NCBI GenBank assembly: GCA_963575745.1
Contig: CAUYUJ010022411.1
Span: 20,001-84,000 of the forward strand
DNA: 64,000 nt
Direction: 5' to 3'
Origin: Prorocentrum cordatum
Taxonomy: Eukaryota; Sar; Dinophyceae; Prorocentrales; Prorocentraceae
Made by a program: the position numbers and the translations under genes. Below, in pieces: positions 10,407 through 21,199 of this stretch (position 1 is the first letter of the stretch; the number at the start of each line of letters is the position of its first letter). Under the pieces are notes generated by a model. It was not told where the DNA came from. It saw only the letters and a program-made list of their open reading frames with translations, and searched no databases.

Positions 10407-11833
10407 GTCGTGCTCGACATCAATGGGATGTCATCCTGACGTGTGTGAGACGATGCATGCTGTTGATTCCTTTGAGCTCCCTGGTTCTCAGACACAATTA
10501 CCCGCGCATCGGCGCAATCTGATTTCCCAGATGCATAAGCGTGCAAAGACATTCCATCCATCTCAGGATTCTCTGTCGCAAAAGCGTTCCTGTGTTGAGT
10601 TGCCGTCGCAGGAAATCGCTGCAAACAAGCGGCGACGGGTGGCTCCACCTCAGCATCGTAGTACAGGGGACTCGCATATGCAGGCTAGAGAATGTATTTT
10701 TGCATGGTCGGGGGAGTGGACTGACCGACGGCAGGCCTTCATTGCATCGCTGCCTTGGAAAGAACGCCCATTAATGACGCGTCGGCATGAGGGGGGGAGA
10801 CCACTGGCGTTGAGAAACTTCCATTACATTTTCGAGTTGGTATCAGGGAAGGATTGGTATCACACGTTATCCTTTTCACGTCAGGGATGGAAAGAATTTC
10901 TGAAGCGGGCACTGGATGTTACTAACATGGAGGAGGCGTGGGGGTACTGTTACTTTAAACATGCACAACCTGCGGGATATGCTAGGGAGGAGGAGGAGAG
11001 GGAGAAGACGGAGGAGCAGCAAAGGAAGGAGGACGAGAAGATGGAGAAACGACTTGCGTACATTAATGAACATGCATCGGAGTGGAATGCGGAGCCTCGG
11101 GACTCGATACCGATGGAATTGATTGGGGACTCCGCCACAGGGGTGAATTGGATTAACGGTCTCTGGGCAACATCCAATATTATCTACAAGCACATTCTTG
11201 GCGACATTCAAAATAGGCTGGAGCATATCTCTGTGTTGTATGGTATGAGGCCTCCGAGTTGGGGCCACAATATGTTCAGGTGGATCTATCGAGAAGGAAA
11301 CGAAAGAGCTGACAGGCTGACATGGTTGGCCAGAACCAAAAATAGTTACGTTACGTTCCATACCTCACTTATTGAACATGCGAGTAAAACAAAACTAGAC
11401 GGCCTCCGTGGATTCTTCGACGGAGGTCGCTCTGTGGAGGGATGTGCTGCAGGATGGTGTATAGATTTGTGTGTACACGGGACGTGGCAGTTGGTGGCGG
11501 AGGAAGCTGTCTCGCTTGATGCCTCTGCTTCTGTCATGTTTTGTGAGATGATTGCAGCACAACGGCTCTGTATGGCCGTGGAGCACATTTTGGGTAGCAT
11601 CTTTCATCCAAGCAGCTGACTCATTTCATCTTGCTTGGAGCTCTCCAACACCTTTACATTTTCACATGTTGTATTGCATCCTTTTCCTTGTTCCTGCATC
11701 CTATTCCGTTGCCTATGCCTCAGTGGCTCGGCAGTGTGATGATAAGAGTTGCCCTCTCCAGCTACCCTGTGCTCCGTTTGGGAGTCTTAGGGCTCAGCTG
11801 TCACAGCTGTCCGCGCCCTGACTCAAACTCAAA
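10407..11833 (+). mobile_element. LINE L-a, 5'-truncated copy of the second LINE family
   Basis: It begins inside ORF2, at the part equivalent to position 52570 of L-e. It keeps the internal nuclear-signal region, the spacer and the permuted RNase H, followed by about 215 bp of 3' UTR ending in a short A-rich stretch. 5' truncation, the A-rich 3' end and an 8-bp flanking duplication are expected of target-primed reverse transcription. It is about 95% identical by eye to the matching parts of L-e and L-g. Confidence 0.85.
10408..11619 (+). pseudogene. LINE ORF2 C-terminal fragment with permuted RNase H
   Basis: The open frame continues upstream to an ATG at 10342 in module sequence, but only 10408-11619 is LINE-derived. 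It has a basic stretch NKRRRVAPP (a likely nuclear signal), a Trp-rich domain without a name I can give, a charged helical segment (about 10985-11070), then RNase H motifs in permuted order: GDS with Asp at 11128, EGNERAD with Asp at 11311, FDGG with Asp at 11419, and CEM with Glu at 11545. Spacings (61 residues Asp-Asp, 42 residues Asp-Glu) match the canonical enzyme once the order is rotated. It lacks endonuclease and reverse transcriptase, so it cannot move by itself. The stop is TGA at 11617. Confidence 0.85.
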
Positions 11834-11841
11834 AACCTGGT
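11834..11841 (+). repeat. Right target-site duplication of LINE L-a
   Basis: AACCTGGT, identical to 10399-10406, leading straight into TGACGG and the right hairpin arm. Confidence 0.8.
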
Positions 11842-12129
11842 TGACGGTTTACCGCCGGTTTCCAGTTCATTTTGAGAAAGCAGATTTTTCGCACCTGTAA
11901 ACGACTATGAGGGCCTCTCTGTCTTAGTATGAGCTCCGTAGGCGCATTTTTACTATCAAAACACTTGGCGGAACCATCTTCGTGTCGACGCGAAAAAAAT
12001 CAATTTTTCTCTTTTTGAAGAAATGCTTCCAGAAGCTCTCTCTTTCGACTCCGAGCACTCTTGCGCATGGAATGAGCTCTACGAGGTTCCAGGCGGTGAC
12101 CAGGTTGACGGTTCACCGCCGGCGCCAGT

Positions 12130-14243
12130 TGGCAAGAAAAATCTCGACGGACCTTTTGGTGACTAACTCGTAGAGCTTCCCTAAGCTAGTTATAGCTGGA
12201 AGCTAAGAGTAATTCCGGCGCGCTGGAGAGCTAGTTGGCAAGAAACATCTCGACGGAACTTTTGGTGACTTTTGGTCGGTTGAAAATTTTGTTCTCGAAA
12301 TTTGACAATTCGTTAGAGCTCTAGTGTTTATTCCCGTGATATTCGATCTTATTCCCGCTCGCCATCTTGATCTCAGCTCGATCGGGTAACTTTGAAGGCC
12401 AAAAAGCACTCTGGCGGGAACGGCCGTTTCGAGTCATCTTGATATGCGCTGTCGGTATTTTGTACTTAACTCGAGCTGTAGGGCAGCTACAGAGCTTGTA
12501 AGCACAGCTATCGATGAGAATCATCAGGCGCGTTCGCCTGTTGAATCCATAGGGCTGAACTCGGTCTGCTAGCCGAGCTAGGTCCGCAAACCTATTCGTA
12601 TTATTTGAGTCAAGTTGATACGCGTTGTCGGTATTTTCTACTTAACTCGAGCTGTAGGGCAGCTACAGTGCTGATAAGCACGCCTATCGCACGGAGAATG
12701 ATCAGGCGCGGTCGTCTGTTGAATTCATAGGTCTGAACTCGGTCTGCTAGCCGAGCTAGGTCCGCAAATCTATTCGAATTATTCGAGTCAACTTGATACG
12801 CGTTGTCGGTATTTTCTACTCAACTCGAGCTCTAGAGCGGCTACAGTGCTGGTAAGCACGCCTATCGTACTCAGAATAATCAGGCGCGTTCGCCTGTTGA
12901 ATTCATAGGTTTGAACTCGGTCTGCTGCATGATCTAGAATCACGAAACTGTTCGTATTCTTCCAGTCATCTTGAGAGCTACTGTCGGCGTTCTGCACTTA
13001 GCCCGGGCTGTAGGGGGGCTGCAGGGCGGGTAATCACAGGAATCGATTCGGAGACATCAGACGCCTCTGTCTGCTGCATTCAGAGGTCCGAACTCGGTCT
13101 GATACTCGAGTTGGGCTGAAAAACTATGTTCTCTGCAATTTTCTTCGACATTATATGTTGTCAGGAAGCTCTACGAGTCCCCCGGCGGAAACAAAGGTTG
13201 ACGGTTTACCGCCGGCGCCCAGTTTTGGTCGGTTGAGAATTTCGTTCTCAAAATTTGACAATTCGTTGGAGCTCTAGTATTTTTTCCTTTTCCCATGATA
13301 TTCGATCTTATTCCCGCTCGCCATCTTGATCTCAGCTCGATCGGGTAACTTTGAAGGCCAAAAAGCAGGCAGGCGGGAACGGCCGTTTCGAGTCATCTTG
13401 ATACGCGCTGTCGGTTTTCTCAAGATAACTCGAGCTTCAGGACAACTACAGAGCTGGTCAGCACAGCTAATGCATTCAGAATGATCAGGCGCGTTCGCCT
13501 GTTGAATCCAGAGGTCTGAACTCGGTCTGCTAGCCGAGCTAGGGTCGCAAACCTATTCGTATTATTCGAGTCATTGTAGCAGACGCTCTCGGTTTTTCGT
13601 ACTTAACTCGATCTGTAGGGCAGCCACAGAGCTGATAATCACAGAAATCGATTGAGAATTATCAGGCGCGTTCGTCTGTTGAATGAAGAGCTCTGAACTC
13701 GGCCTGCTCCCCGAGCTAGGTTCGCGAACCTATTGGTATTGTTCGAGTCATCTTGAGAAGTGCTCTCGGTTTTCTGTACTTAAATCGTGCTGGGGGAGGG
13801 CTACAGTGCTGCTGGTCACAGGAATCGATTTCGAGACATCAGGCGCGTCCGTTCGTCGAACCGAGAGCTCGGAACTCGGTCTGCTGCTCGAACGAGATCC
13901 GCGAAACTGTTGTATTATTCGAGTCATCCTGAGAGGTGCTCTCGGTTTTCTGCACTTAACTCAGGCTGTATGGGGGGCTGCAGAGCTGGTAATCACAGGA
14001 ATCGATCCGCAGACATCAGACGCGTCCGCCTGTCGCATTCAGAGGTCTGAACTCGGTTTCATACTCGAGCTCGATTGGAAAACTGTTCGTTTGTTTTGTT
14101 AGAGTCATCTTGAGAGGTCTATAATCGCTTGGGCTGAAAAACTAGTCGTTCTCTGAAATTCTTTTCCACATTATATATTGTCAGGAAGCTCTACGAGTCC
14201 CCCGGCGGTAAGAAAGGTTGACGGTTTACCGCCGGCGCCCAGT
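12130..14243 (+). mobile_element. Class A module interrupted by another class A module
   Basis: The first part (12130-12164) ends CCTTTTGGTGACT. The second part resumes at 13224 as TTTGGTCGGTTG, restoring the consensus exactly. The remainder has four monomers and ends with the A hairpin and CAGT at 14240-14243. Confidence 0.85.
12165..13223 (+). mobile_element. Complete class A module nested in class A
   Basis: Head AACTCGTAGAGCTTCCC at 12165, end CAGT at 13223, 1059 bp, inserted at GGTGACT|TTTGG of the host copy. The tail loop has a variant (GGAAACAAAGG), so the left arm is slightly mismatched. Confidence 0.9.
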
Positions 14244-15183
14244 TTCGTTCTCGAAATTCAACAATTCGTTTGAGCTCTAGTATTTTTTCCCGTGATATTC
14301 GATCTTATTCCCGCTCGCCATCTTGATCTCAGCTCGATCGGGTAACTTTGAAGGCCAAAAAGCACTGTGGCGGGAACGCCCGTTTCGAGTCATCTTGATA
14401 CGCGCTGTCGGTTTTCTGAACATAACTCGAGCTCTAGGGCAGCTACAGAGCTGGTAAGCACAGCTAATGCATGCAGAATGATCAGGCGCGTTCGCCTGTT
14501 GAACCCAGAGGTCTGAACTCGGTCTGTCAGCCGAGCTAGGTCCGCAAACCTGTTTGTATTATTCGAGTCAAGTTGATACGCGTTGTCGGTATTTTCTACT
14601 TAACTCGAGCTGTAGGGCAGCTACAGTGCTGGTAAGCACTCGTATCGCACTCAGAATGATCAGACGCGTTCGCCTGTTGAATCCATAGGTCTAAACTCGG
14701 TCTGCTAGCCGAGCTAGGTCCGCAAACCTATTCGTATTATTCGAGTCCACTTGATACGCGTTGTCGGTATTTTCTACTTAACTCGAGCTGTAGGGCAGCT
14801 ACAGTGCTGGTAAGCACGCCTATCGCACTCAGAATCATCAGGCGCGTTCGCCTGTTGAATCCAGAGCTCTGAACTCAGTCTGTTGCGCGATCCAGAATCA
14901 CGAAACTGTTCGCATTCTTCCAGTCATCTTGAGAGCTACTGTCGGCGTTCTGCACTTAATTCGGGCTGTAGGGAGGCTGCAGGGCGGGTAATCACAGGAA
15001 TCGATTCGGAGACATCAGACGCGTCCGTCTGTCGCATTCAGAGGTCTAAACTCGGTCTGATACTCGAGTTGGGCTCAAAAACTATTCGTTCTCTGCAATT
15101 TTTTCCGACAGTATATGTTGTCAGGAAGCTCTACGAGTCCCCCGGCGGTAAGAAAGGTTGACGGTTTACCGCCGGCGCCCAGT
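14244..15183 (+). mobile_element. Class A module, resumed body
   Basis: It resumes at TTCGTTCTCGAAATTC. Several monomers are followed by the 3' inverted repeat, A hairpin and CAGT at 15180-15183. The last monomers (14880-15090) carry a distinct variant (GCGCGATCCAGAATCACG) shared with 16245-16440. Confidence 0.85.
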
Positions 15184-15457
15184 TAACTTTTGGGTGGTTT
15201 TGCAATTTTTTGAAAGATATTTGACAATTCATTTTGAGAAAGCAGATTTTTCGCACCTGTAAACGACCACGAGGGCCTCTCTCTCTTAGTATGAGCTCTG
15301 TAGGCGCACTTTTACTATCAAAACACTTGGCGGAACCATCTTCATATCGAATGCTTCCAGAAGCTCTCTCTTTCGACTTCGAGCACTCTTACGCGTGAAA
15401 TGAGCTCTACGAGGTTCCCGGCGGTGACCAGGTTGACGGTTCACCGCCGGCGCCAGT
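15184..15457 (+). mobile_element. Class B2 module, resumed body
   Basis: It begins TAACTTTTGGGTGG, which fits the B head that stopped at GGACAATGT (8907). It has the TTTTTCGCACCTGTAAACG signature and ends with the B hairpin and CAGT at 15454-15457. Confidence 0.8.
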
Positions 15458-16859
15458 TGGCCAACCGGACGTTAAGAGACAATAACTCGTAGAGCTTCCC
15501 TTAGCTAGTTATAGCTGGAAGCTAAGAGTAATTCCGGCGCGCTGGAGAGCTAGTTGGCAAGAAAAATCTCGACGGAACTTTTGATGACTTTTGCTCGGTT
15601 GAAAATTTGGTTCTCGAAATTTGACAATTCGTTAGAGCTCTAGTATTTTTTCCCGTGATATTCGATCTTATTCCCGCTCGCCATCTTGATCTCAGCTCGA
15701 TCGGGTAACTTTGAAGGCCAAAAAGCACTCTGGCGGGACCGGCCGTTTCAAGTCATCTCGATACGGGGTGTCGGTTTTCTCGAGATGGCTCGAGCTTCAG
15801 GGCAGCTACAGCGCTGGTCAGCACAACTTATGCATTCAGAATGATCAGGCGCGTTCGCCTGTTGAACCCAGAGGTCTGAACTCGGTCTGCTAGCCGAGCT
15901 GGGTCCGCAAATCTACTCGTATTATTTGAGTCATCTTGGCAGACGCTCTCGGTTTTCTGTACTCAACTCGAGCTGTGGGGCAACTACAGGGCTGGTAAGC
16001 ACTCGTATCGCACTCAGAATGATCAGACGCGTTCGCCTGTTGAATCGATAGGTCTAAACTCGGTCTGCTAGCCGAGCTAGGTCCGCAAACCTATTCGTAT
16101 TATTCGAGTCCACTTGATACGCGTTCTCGGTATTTTCTACTTAACTCGAGCTGTAGGGCAGCTACAGCGCTGGTAAGCACACCTACTGCACTCAGAATCA
16201 TCAGGCGCGTTCGCCTGTTGAATACAGAGCTCTGAACTCAGTCTGTTGCGCGATCCAGAATCACGAAACTGTTCGCATTCTTCCAGTCATCTTGAGAGCT
16301 ACTGTCGACGTTCTGCACTTAATTCGGGCTGTAGGGAGGCTGCATGGCGGGTAATCACAGGAATCGATTCGGAGACATCAGACGCGTCCGTCTGTCGCAT
16401 TCAGAGGTCTGAACTCGGTCTGATACTCGAGTTGGGCTGAAAAACTATTCGTTCTCTGCAATTTTTCCGACAGTATATGTTGTGAGGAAGCTCTACGAGT
16501 CCCCCGGCGGTAACAAAGGTTGACGGTTTACCGCCGGCGCCCAGTGTGATGACCTCGGGTCGGTTTTGCAAAGATTTGAAGATATTTGACAATTTATTTT
16601 CAGAAACCAGATTTTTCTCACATGAATTGGGTTCTGCCGCGTCTGCCAGTAAAATTTTCAGGTCCGTAGCTGCAATATTTCTACTGAAAGACTTGCAGGA
16701 ACCGATTTTGGATGTAAACCGAAAAATCGTGATTTTTCGAGTTTTCCGGCTCTCGCTTCAGAAGCTTTCTTGATGTGTTGCGAGGAGCGCTGGGCAAGAA
16801 AAGAGCTCTACGAGGTCCCCGGCGGTAACCTGGTTGACGGTTTACCGCCGGTTCACAGT
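15458..16859 (+). mobile_element. Class B3 module interrupted by a class A module
   Basis: The first part (15458-15483) ends TTAAGAGACAAT. The second part resumes at 16546 as GTGATGACCTCGGGTCGG. The B3 body ends with a GGTAACCTGG-type loop and GGTTCACAGT at 16859. Confidence 0.85.
15484..16545 (+). mobile_element. Complete class A module nested in B3
   Basis: Head AACTCGTAGAGCTTCCC at 15484, 1062 bp, tail hairpin with loop CAAAGGTTGACGG and CAGT at 16542-16545. The target was GACAAT|GTGATG. Confidence 0.9.
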
Positions 16860-17568
16860 GATAACTTTTGGGTCGTTTTGCGAATATTTGAAAGATATTT
16901 GAGCATTTATTACCTCGTAGAGCTCGTCGGCATCGATAAGCTAGAGGAATTCCGGCGCGGGGTGGAGCTAGTTGGCCGACCCGGCCTTAAGAGACAAAGT
17001 GATGACTTTTGGTCGGTTTTGGGAAGATTTGAAAGATGTTTCACAATTTATTTTGAGAAACCAGATTTTTCTCACGTGTAGTGGGTTATGCCGCGTCTGC
17101 CAGTTAAATTTTTAGGTCCGTAGCTGCAATATTGCTATCGAAAGACTTGCAGGAACCGCTGGTGGATGGAAATCGAAAAATCGTAATTTTTCGAATTTTT
17201 CGGCTCTTGCTTTAGAAGCTCCCTTAATATTTTCTGAGAAGCGCTGTGCAAGAACAGAGCTCTACGAGGTGCCCAGCGGTATCCTGGTTGACGGTTTACC
17301 GCCGGTTCCGAGTTTCAGAAAGCAATTTTTCGCACCTGTAAACGATTATGAGGCTCTCTGTCTTAGTATGAGCCCTGTAGGCGCACTTTTACTATTGAAA
17401 CACTTGGAGCAACCATCTTCACGTCGACATGAAAAAATGGAAGTTCCCCCTTTTCGGGAAATGCTCTCAGAAGCTCTCTCTTTCGACTCTGAGCACTCTT
17501 GCGCGTGAAAAGGAGCTCTACGAGGTTCCCGGCGGTGACCAGGTTGACGCTTCACCGCCGGCGCTAGT
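16860..17568 (+). mobile_element. Class B2 module interrupted by a B3 module
   Basis: The first part (16860-16911) ends GAGCATTTATT. It resumes at 17314 as TTCAGAAAGCAATTTTTCG. The tail reads TAGT instead of CAGT at 17565-17568, and one hairpin arm has a C for G change (GACGCTTCACC). Confidence 0.8.
16912..17313 (+). mobile_element. Complete class B3 module nested in B2
   Basis: Head ACCTCGTAGAGCTCGTCGG at 16912; body with TTCTCACGTGTAGTGGG; hairpin CAGCGGTATCC / TTTACCGCCGG with two left-arm mismatches; end CCGAGT at 17313. Confidence 0.85.
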
Positions 17569-18508
17569 TCCGGGGTGCTGGAGAGCTAGTTGGCAAGAAA
17601 AATCTCGACGGACCTTTTGCTGACTTTTGGCCGGTTGAAAATTTTGTTCTCAAAATTCCAACATTCGTTAGAGCTCTAGTATTTTTTCCCATGATATTCG
17701 ATTCTATTCCCGCTCGCCATCTTGATCTCAGCTCGATCGGGTAACTTTGAAGGCCAAAAAGCACATGGGCGGGAACGGCTGTTTCGAGTCATCTTAATAG
17801 GCGCTGTCGGTTTTCTCAAGATATCTCGAGCGTCAGCACAACTACAGAGCTGGTAAGCACAGCTAATACATTCAGAATGATCAGGCGCGTTCCCCTGTTG
17901 AATCCAGAGGTCTGAACTCGGTTTGCTAGCCGCGCTAGGGTCGCAAACCTATTCGTATTATTCGAGTCATTGTAGCAGACGCTCTCGTTTTTTGTATTCA
18001 ACTCGAGCTGTAGGCAGCCACAGAGCTGAGAATCACAGAAATCGCTTGAGAATTATCAGGCGCGCTCGTCTGTTAAATCAAGAGCTCTGAACTCGGCCTG
18101 CTCCCCGAGCTGGATTCGCGAATCTATTGGTATTGTTCGAGGCATCTTGAGAGGTGCTCTCGGTTTTCTGTACTTAAATCGTGCTCGGGGAGGGCTACAG
18201 TGCCGCAGATCACGGATATCGATTTGCAGACATCAGGCGCGTCTTTTGGTCGATTCCAGAGCTCGGAACTCGGTGCTGCTCGAACGAGATACGCGAAACT
18301 GTTCTATCATTCGAGTCATCCTGAGCGGTACTCTCGGTTTTCTGCACTTAACTCAGGCTGTATCGGGGGCTGCAGAGCTGGTAATTACGGGAATCGATCC
18401 GCAGACATCAGACGCAGCTTACTACAGATGGGTTTTCCGGTGTGTGTTCTCTTTGCTCTCCGGGTTTTGGACGCCAAGCTGCTCGGTTGAAAATTTTGTT
18501 CTCAAAAT
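17569..18508 (+). mobile_element. Class A module lacking its 3' end, fused to class D and A scraps
   Basis: It resumes at TCCGGGGTGCTGG and follows the A consensus through three monomers to about 18414 (GACATCAGACGCAG). It then switches without a head to class D-like sequence (CTCTCCGGGTTTTGGACGC) and to A leader sequence (GGTTGAAAATTTTG). No inverted repeat or hairpin is present. The junctions look like illegitimate recombination. Confidence 0.7.
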
Positions 18509-18848
18509 AACTCGTAGAGCTTCCCTTGGCAAGTTATTGCTGGAAGCTTGAGAGTAACTCGTAGAGCTTCCCTTAGCAAGTTATTGCTGGAAGCTTACGA
18601 GTAATTCCGGGGAGCTGGAGAGCTAGTAACCCGTAGAGCTTCCCTCAGCAAGTTATTGCTGGAAGCTTCAGAGTAATTCCAGGGAGCTGGAGAGCTAGTA
18701 ACTCGTAGAGCTTCCCTGAGCAAGTTCTTGCTGGAAGCTAAGAGTAATACCTCGTGGGGCTCTTCGGCATCGATGAGCTAGAGGAATTCCGGCGCGGGGT
18801 GCAGCTAGTACCTCGTAGAGCTCTTCGTCGTCGATGAGCTAGAGGAAT
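18509..18848 (+). repeat. Cluster of six consecutive interrupted heads
   Basis: A-type heads start at 18509, 18556, 18628 and 18700; B-type heads start at 18749 and 18810. Each runs only about 45-75 bp before the next begins. Three stop points are GAGCTAGT or GCAGCTAGT; the others are GAGAGT, GAGTAAT and GAGGAAT. All end in T. Confidence 0.85.
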
Positions 18849-19244
18849 ACCTCGTAGAGCTCTTCGGCAAAGAGCTAAGAGGAATTCGGGCGCAGGGTGG
18901 AGCTAGTTGGCCGGCCCGACGAAAAGAGAGAATGTGGTAACTGGGGTCGGTTTTTCTCACTTTGTGCAAAATTTTGAAGTTCGTTTTGAGAATTGAGATT
19001 TTTATTCCCTGTAGTAAGCTATGGCGCACCTGCTGGTAAATTTTCCATGGCTCTAGGTCCAGTATTACTATGAAAACACTTGGAGGAACCCACTGTGTGA
19101 AAACCGTAAAATCGTCATTTCTCGAATTTTTCGGCTCTCGCTTCAGAAGCTTCCTTCACGTGTTCGGAGGAACGCTGTGTAAGAAGAGAGCTCTACGAGG
19201 TGCCCGGCGGTAACTTGGTTGACGGTTTACCGCCGGTTCCCAGT
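18849..19244 (+). mobile_element. Complete class C/B3-like module
   Basis: Head ACCTCGTAGAGCTC at 18849, with a short deletion in the head (GGCAAAGAGC). The body carries class C signature GCGCACCTGCTGG and a B3-like 3' half. It ends with GGTAACTTGG-type loop, TTTACCGCCGG and TTCCCAGT at 19244. Confidence 0.85.
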
Positions 19245-20531
19245 TCCGGAGCGCTGGAGAGCTAGTTGGCAAGAAAAATCTCGACGGACCTTTTGCTGAC
19301 TTTTGGTCGGTTGAAAATTTGGTTCTCAAAATTTGACCATTCGTTAGAGCTCTAGTATTTTTTCCCATGATATTCGATCTTATTCCCGCTCGCCATCTTG
19401 ATCTCAGCTCGATCGGGTAACTTTGAAGGCCAAAAAGCAGGCAGGCGGGAACAGCCATTTTGAGTCATCTTGATACGCGCTGTCGGTTTTCTTAAGATAA
19501 CTCGAGCTTCAGGACAGCTACAGAGCTGGTCAGCACAGCTAATGCATTCAGAATGATCAGGCGCGTTCGCCTGTTGAATCCAGAGGTACCTCGTAGAGCT
19601 CTTCGGAATCGATGAGCTAGAGGAATTCCGGCGCGGGGTGGAGCTAGTTGGTCGACCCGGCCGAGGCGGACAAAGTGATCACTTTCGGGTGGTTTTGCGA
19701 TTTTTTGAAAGATATTTGACCATTCATTTTGAGAAAGCAGATTTTTCGCACCTGTGAACGGCTATGAGGGTCTCTCTGTCTTAGTATGAGCTTTGTAGGC
19801 GCATTTTTACTATCAAAACACTTGGAGCAAACATCTTCATGTCGACACGAAAACATCAAATTTTTTTTTTTGTTAAGAAATGCTTCGAGAAGCTCTACCT
19901 TTCGACTCTGAGCACTCTTTCGCGTGGAAGGAGCTCTACGAGGTTCCCGGCGGTGACCAGGTTGACGGTTCACCGCCGGCGCCAGTCTGAACTCGGTCTG
20001 CTAGCCGAGCTAGGGTCGCAAACCTATTGGTATTGTTCGAGTTATCTTGAGAAGTGCTCTCGGTTTTCTGTACTTGAATCGTGCTGGGGGAGGGCTAGAG
20101 TGCTGCTAGTCACAGGATCGAGTTCGAGACATCAGGCGCGTCCGTTCGTCGAACCGAGAGCTCCGAACTCGGTCTGCTGCTCGAACGACGCGAAACTGTT
20201 GTATTATTCGAGTCATTCTGAGAGGTACTCTCGGTTTTCTGCACTTAACTCAGGCTGTACGGGGGGCTGCAGAGCTGGTAATCACAGGAATCGATCTGCA
20301 GATATCAGACGCGTCCGTCTGTCGCATTCAGAGGTCTGAACTCGGTTTCATACTCGAGCTCGATTAGAAAACTGTTTGTTTGTTTTGTTGAGTCATCTTC
20401 AGAGGTCTATAATCGCTTGGGCTGAAAAACTAGTCGTTCTCTGAAATTCTTTCCCACATTATAAATTGCCAGGAAGCTCTACGAGTCCCCCGGCGGTAAG
20501 AAAGGTTGACGGTTTACCGCCGGCGCCCGGT
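19245..20531 (+). mobile_element. Class A module interrupted by a B2 module
   Basis: The first part (19245-19587) ends TTGAATCCAGAGGT inside the first monomer. It resumes at 19987 as CTGAACTCGGTCTGC, exactly the next consensus bases. The tail ends CGCCCGGT (20531), a CAGT variant. Confidence 0.9.
19588..19986 (+). mobile_element. Complete class B2 module nested in class A
   Basis: Head ACCTCGTAGAGCTC at 19588, end CGCCAGT at 19986, 399 bp. The target was GAGGT|CTGAAC. This shows that AGT is not required at the target and that only T is shared across the two ends. Confidence 0.9.
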
Positions 20532-20864
20532 CGCCCCGGCCAGAAAGGACAAAGTGGTAACTTTTGGGTGGTTTTGCGAATATTTGAAAGATATTTGACA
20601 ATTCATTTTGAGAAAGCAGATTTTTACTCCGAGCATTGACATATAAACTTCTTTCCCTGAGCAGCTCAGCCCTCTAGAGCCACTTTCAGTACGAGTTCAC
20701 TTGGAGCAACTGACTTCATGTTGACTCCGGAAAATCTCAACTTAACGTTTTTGTAGAAAAGCTCCCAGAAGCTTTCCCTTTGATCCTGAGCTTTCTCACG
20801 GATGCAAGGAGCTCTACGAGGTTCCCGGCGGTGACCAGGTTGACGGTTCATCGCCGGCGCCAGT
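20532..20864 (+). mobile_element. Class B1 module, resumed body
   Basis: It resumes near CGCCCCGGCCAGAAAGG; the B1 body has TTTTTACTCCGAGCATTG. The tail hairpin has one right-arm change (TTCATCGCCGG) and ends CAGT at 20864. Confidence 0.8.
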
Positions 20865-21199
20865 TGGCCGATCCGGCCTCGACGGACAATGTGCGAACTT
20901 TGGGTCGGTTGGAACTTCGTGAGAGATTTGAACATTCGTTTTGAGATCTGTATTTTTCGCACCTGTAGTGGGTTATTTTGCGTTCGCTCGTCAATTATCA
21001 GGTCTCTAGGTGCAGTATTACTACCAAAACACTTGGCGAAACCGTGTTTGTATACAAACATAAAAACGTTTTTTTTTCGAGCTATTTTGGGTCTTCTTTC
21101 GGACTCTACCTGAATGTCTACCGAACTGCGCCCTGCAAGAAAGGAGCTCTACGAGGGCTCCGGCGGTAATCTGGTTGACGGTTTACCGCCAGTTCCAGT
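20865..21199 (+). mobile_element. Divergent B-like module (class G)
   Basis: It resumes TGGCCGATCCGGCC. The body differs from B1-B3 (GGAACTTCGTGAGAGATTTG, GTTATTTTGCGTTCGC). The 3' end has GAGCTCTACGAGG, a left arm with one change (CTCCGGCGGTAA), TTTACCGCC and TTCCAGT at 21199. Confidence 0.75.

Larger units (their letters stand above)
10031..11866 (+). mobile_element. Class B3 module nested in B2, tail loop split by LINE L-a
   Basis: Head at 10031; the B3 body contains TCTCACGTGTAGTGGGTTATG. The inverted repeat GAGCTCTACGAGGT lies near 10377-10390 and the left hairpin arm CCGGCGGTAA at 10391-10400. The loop is interrupted by the LINE at 10407-11833. The right arm TTACCGCCGG is at 11849-11858 and the end TTTCCAGT at 11866. 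Confidence 0.85.
9895..12129 (+). mobile_element. Class B2 module interrupted by a B3 module that carries a LINE
   Basis: Head ACCTCGTAGAGCTC at 9895; the body runs to GATATTTGACAAT (10030). It resumes after the nested B3 element at 11867 with TCATTTTGAGAAAGCAG. Together these read as the uninterrupted B consensus. The 3' part carries the B2 signature TTTTTCGCACCTGTAAACG and ends with the B hairpin and CAGT at 12126-12129. Confidence 0.85.

Noticed and set aside
10876-11361. Minus-strand frames opposite LINE ORF2 (also 53032-53517 and 62258-62761)
   Set aside because: Antisense shadows of the RNase H region; their similarity to one another follows from the plus-strand conservation.
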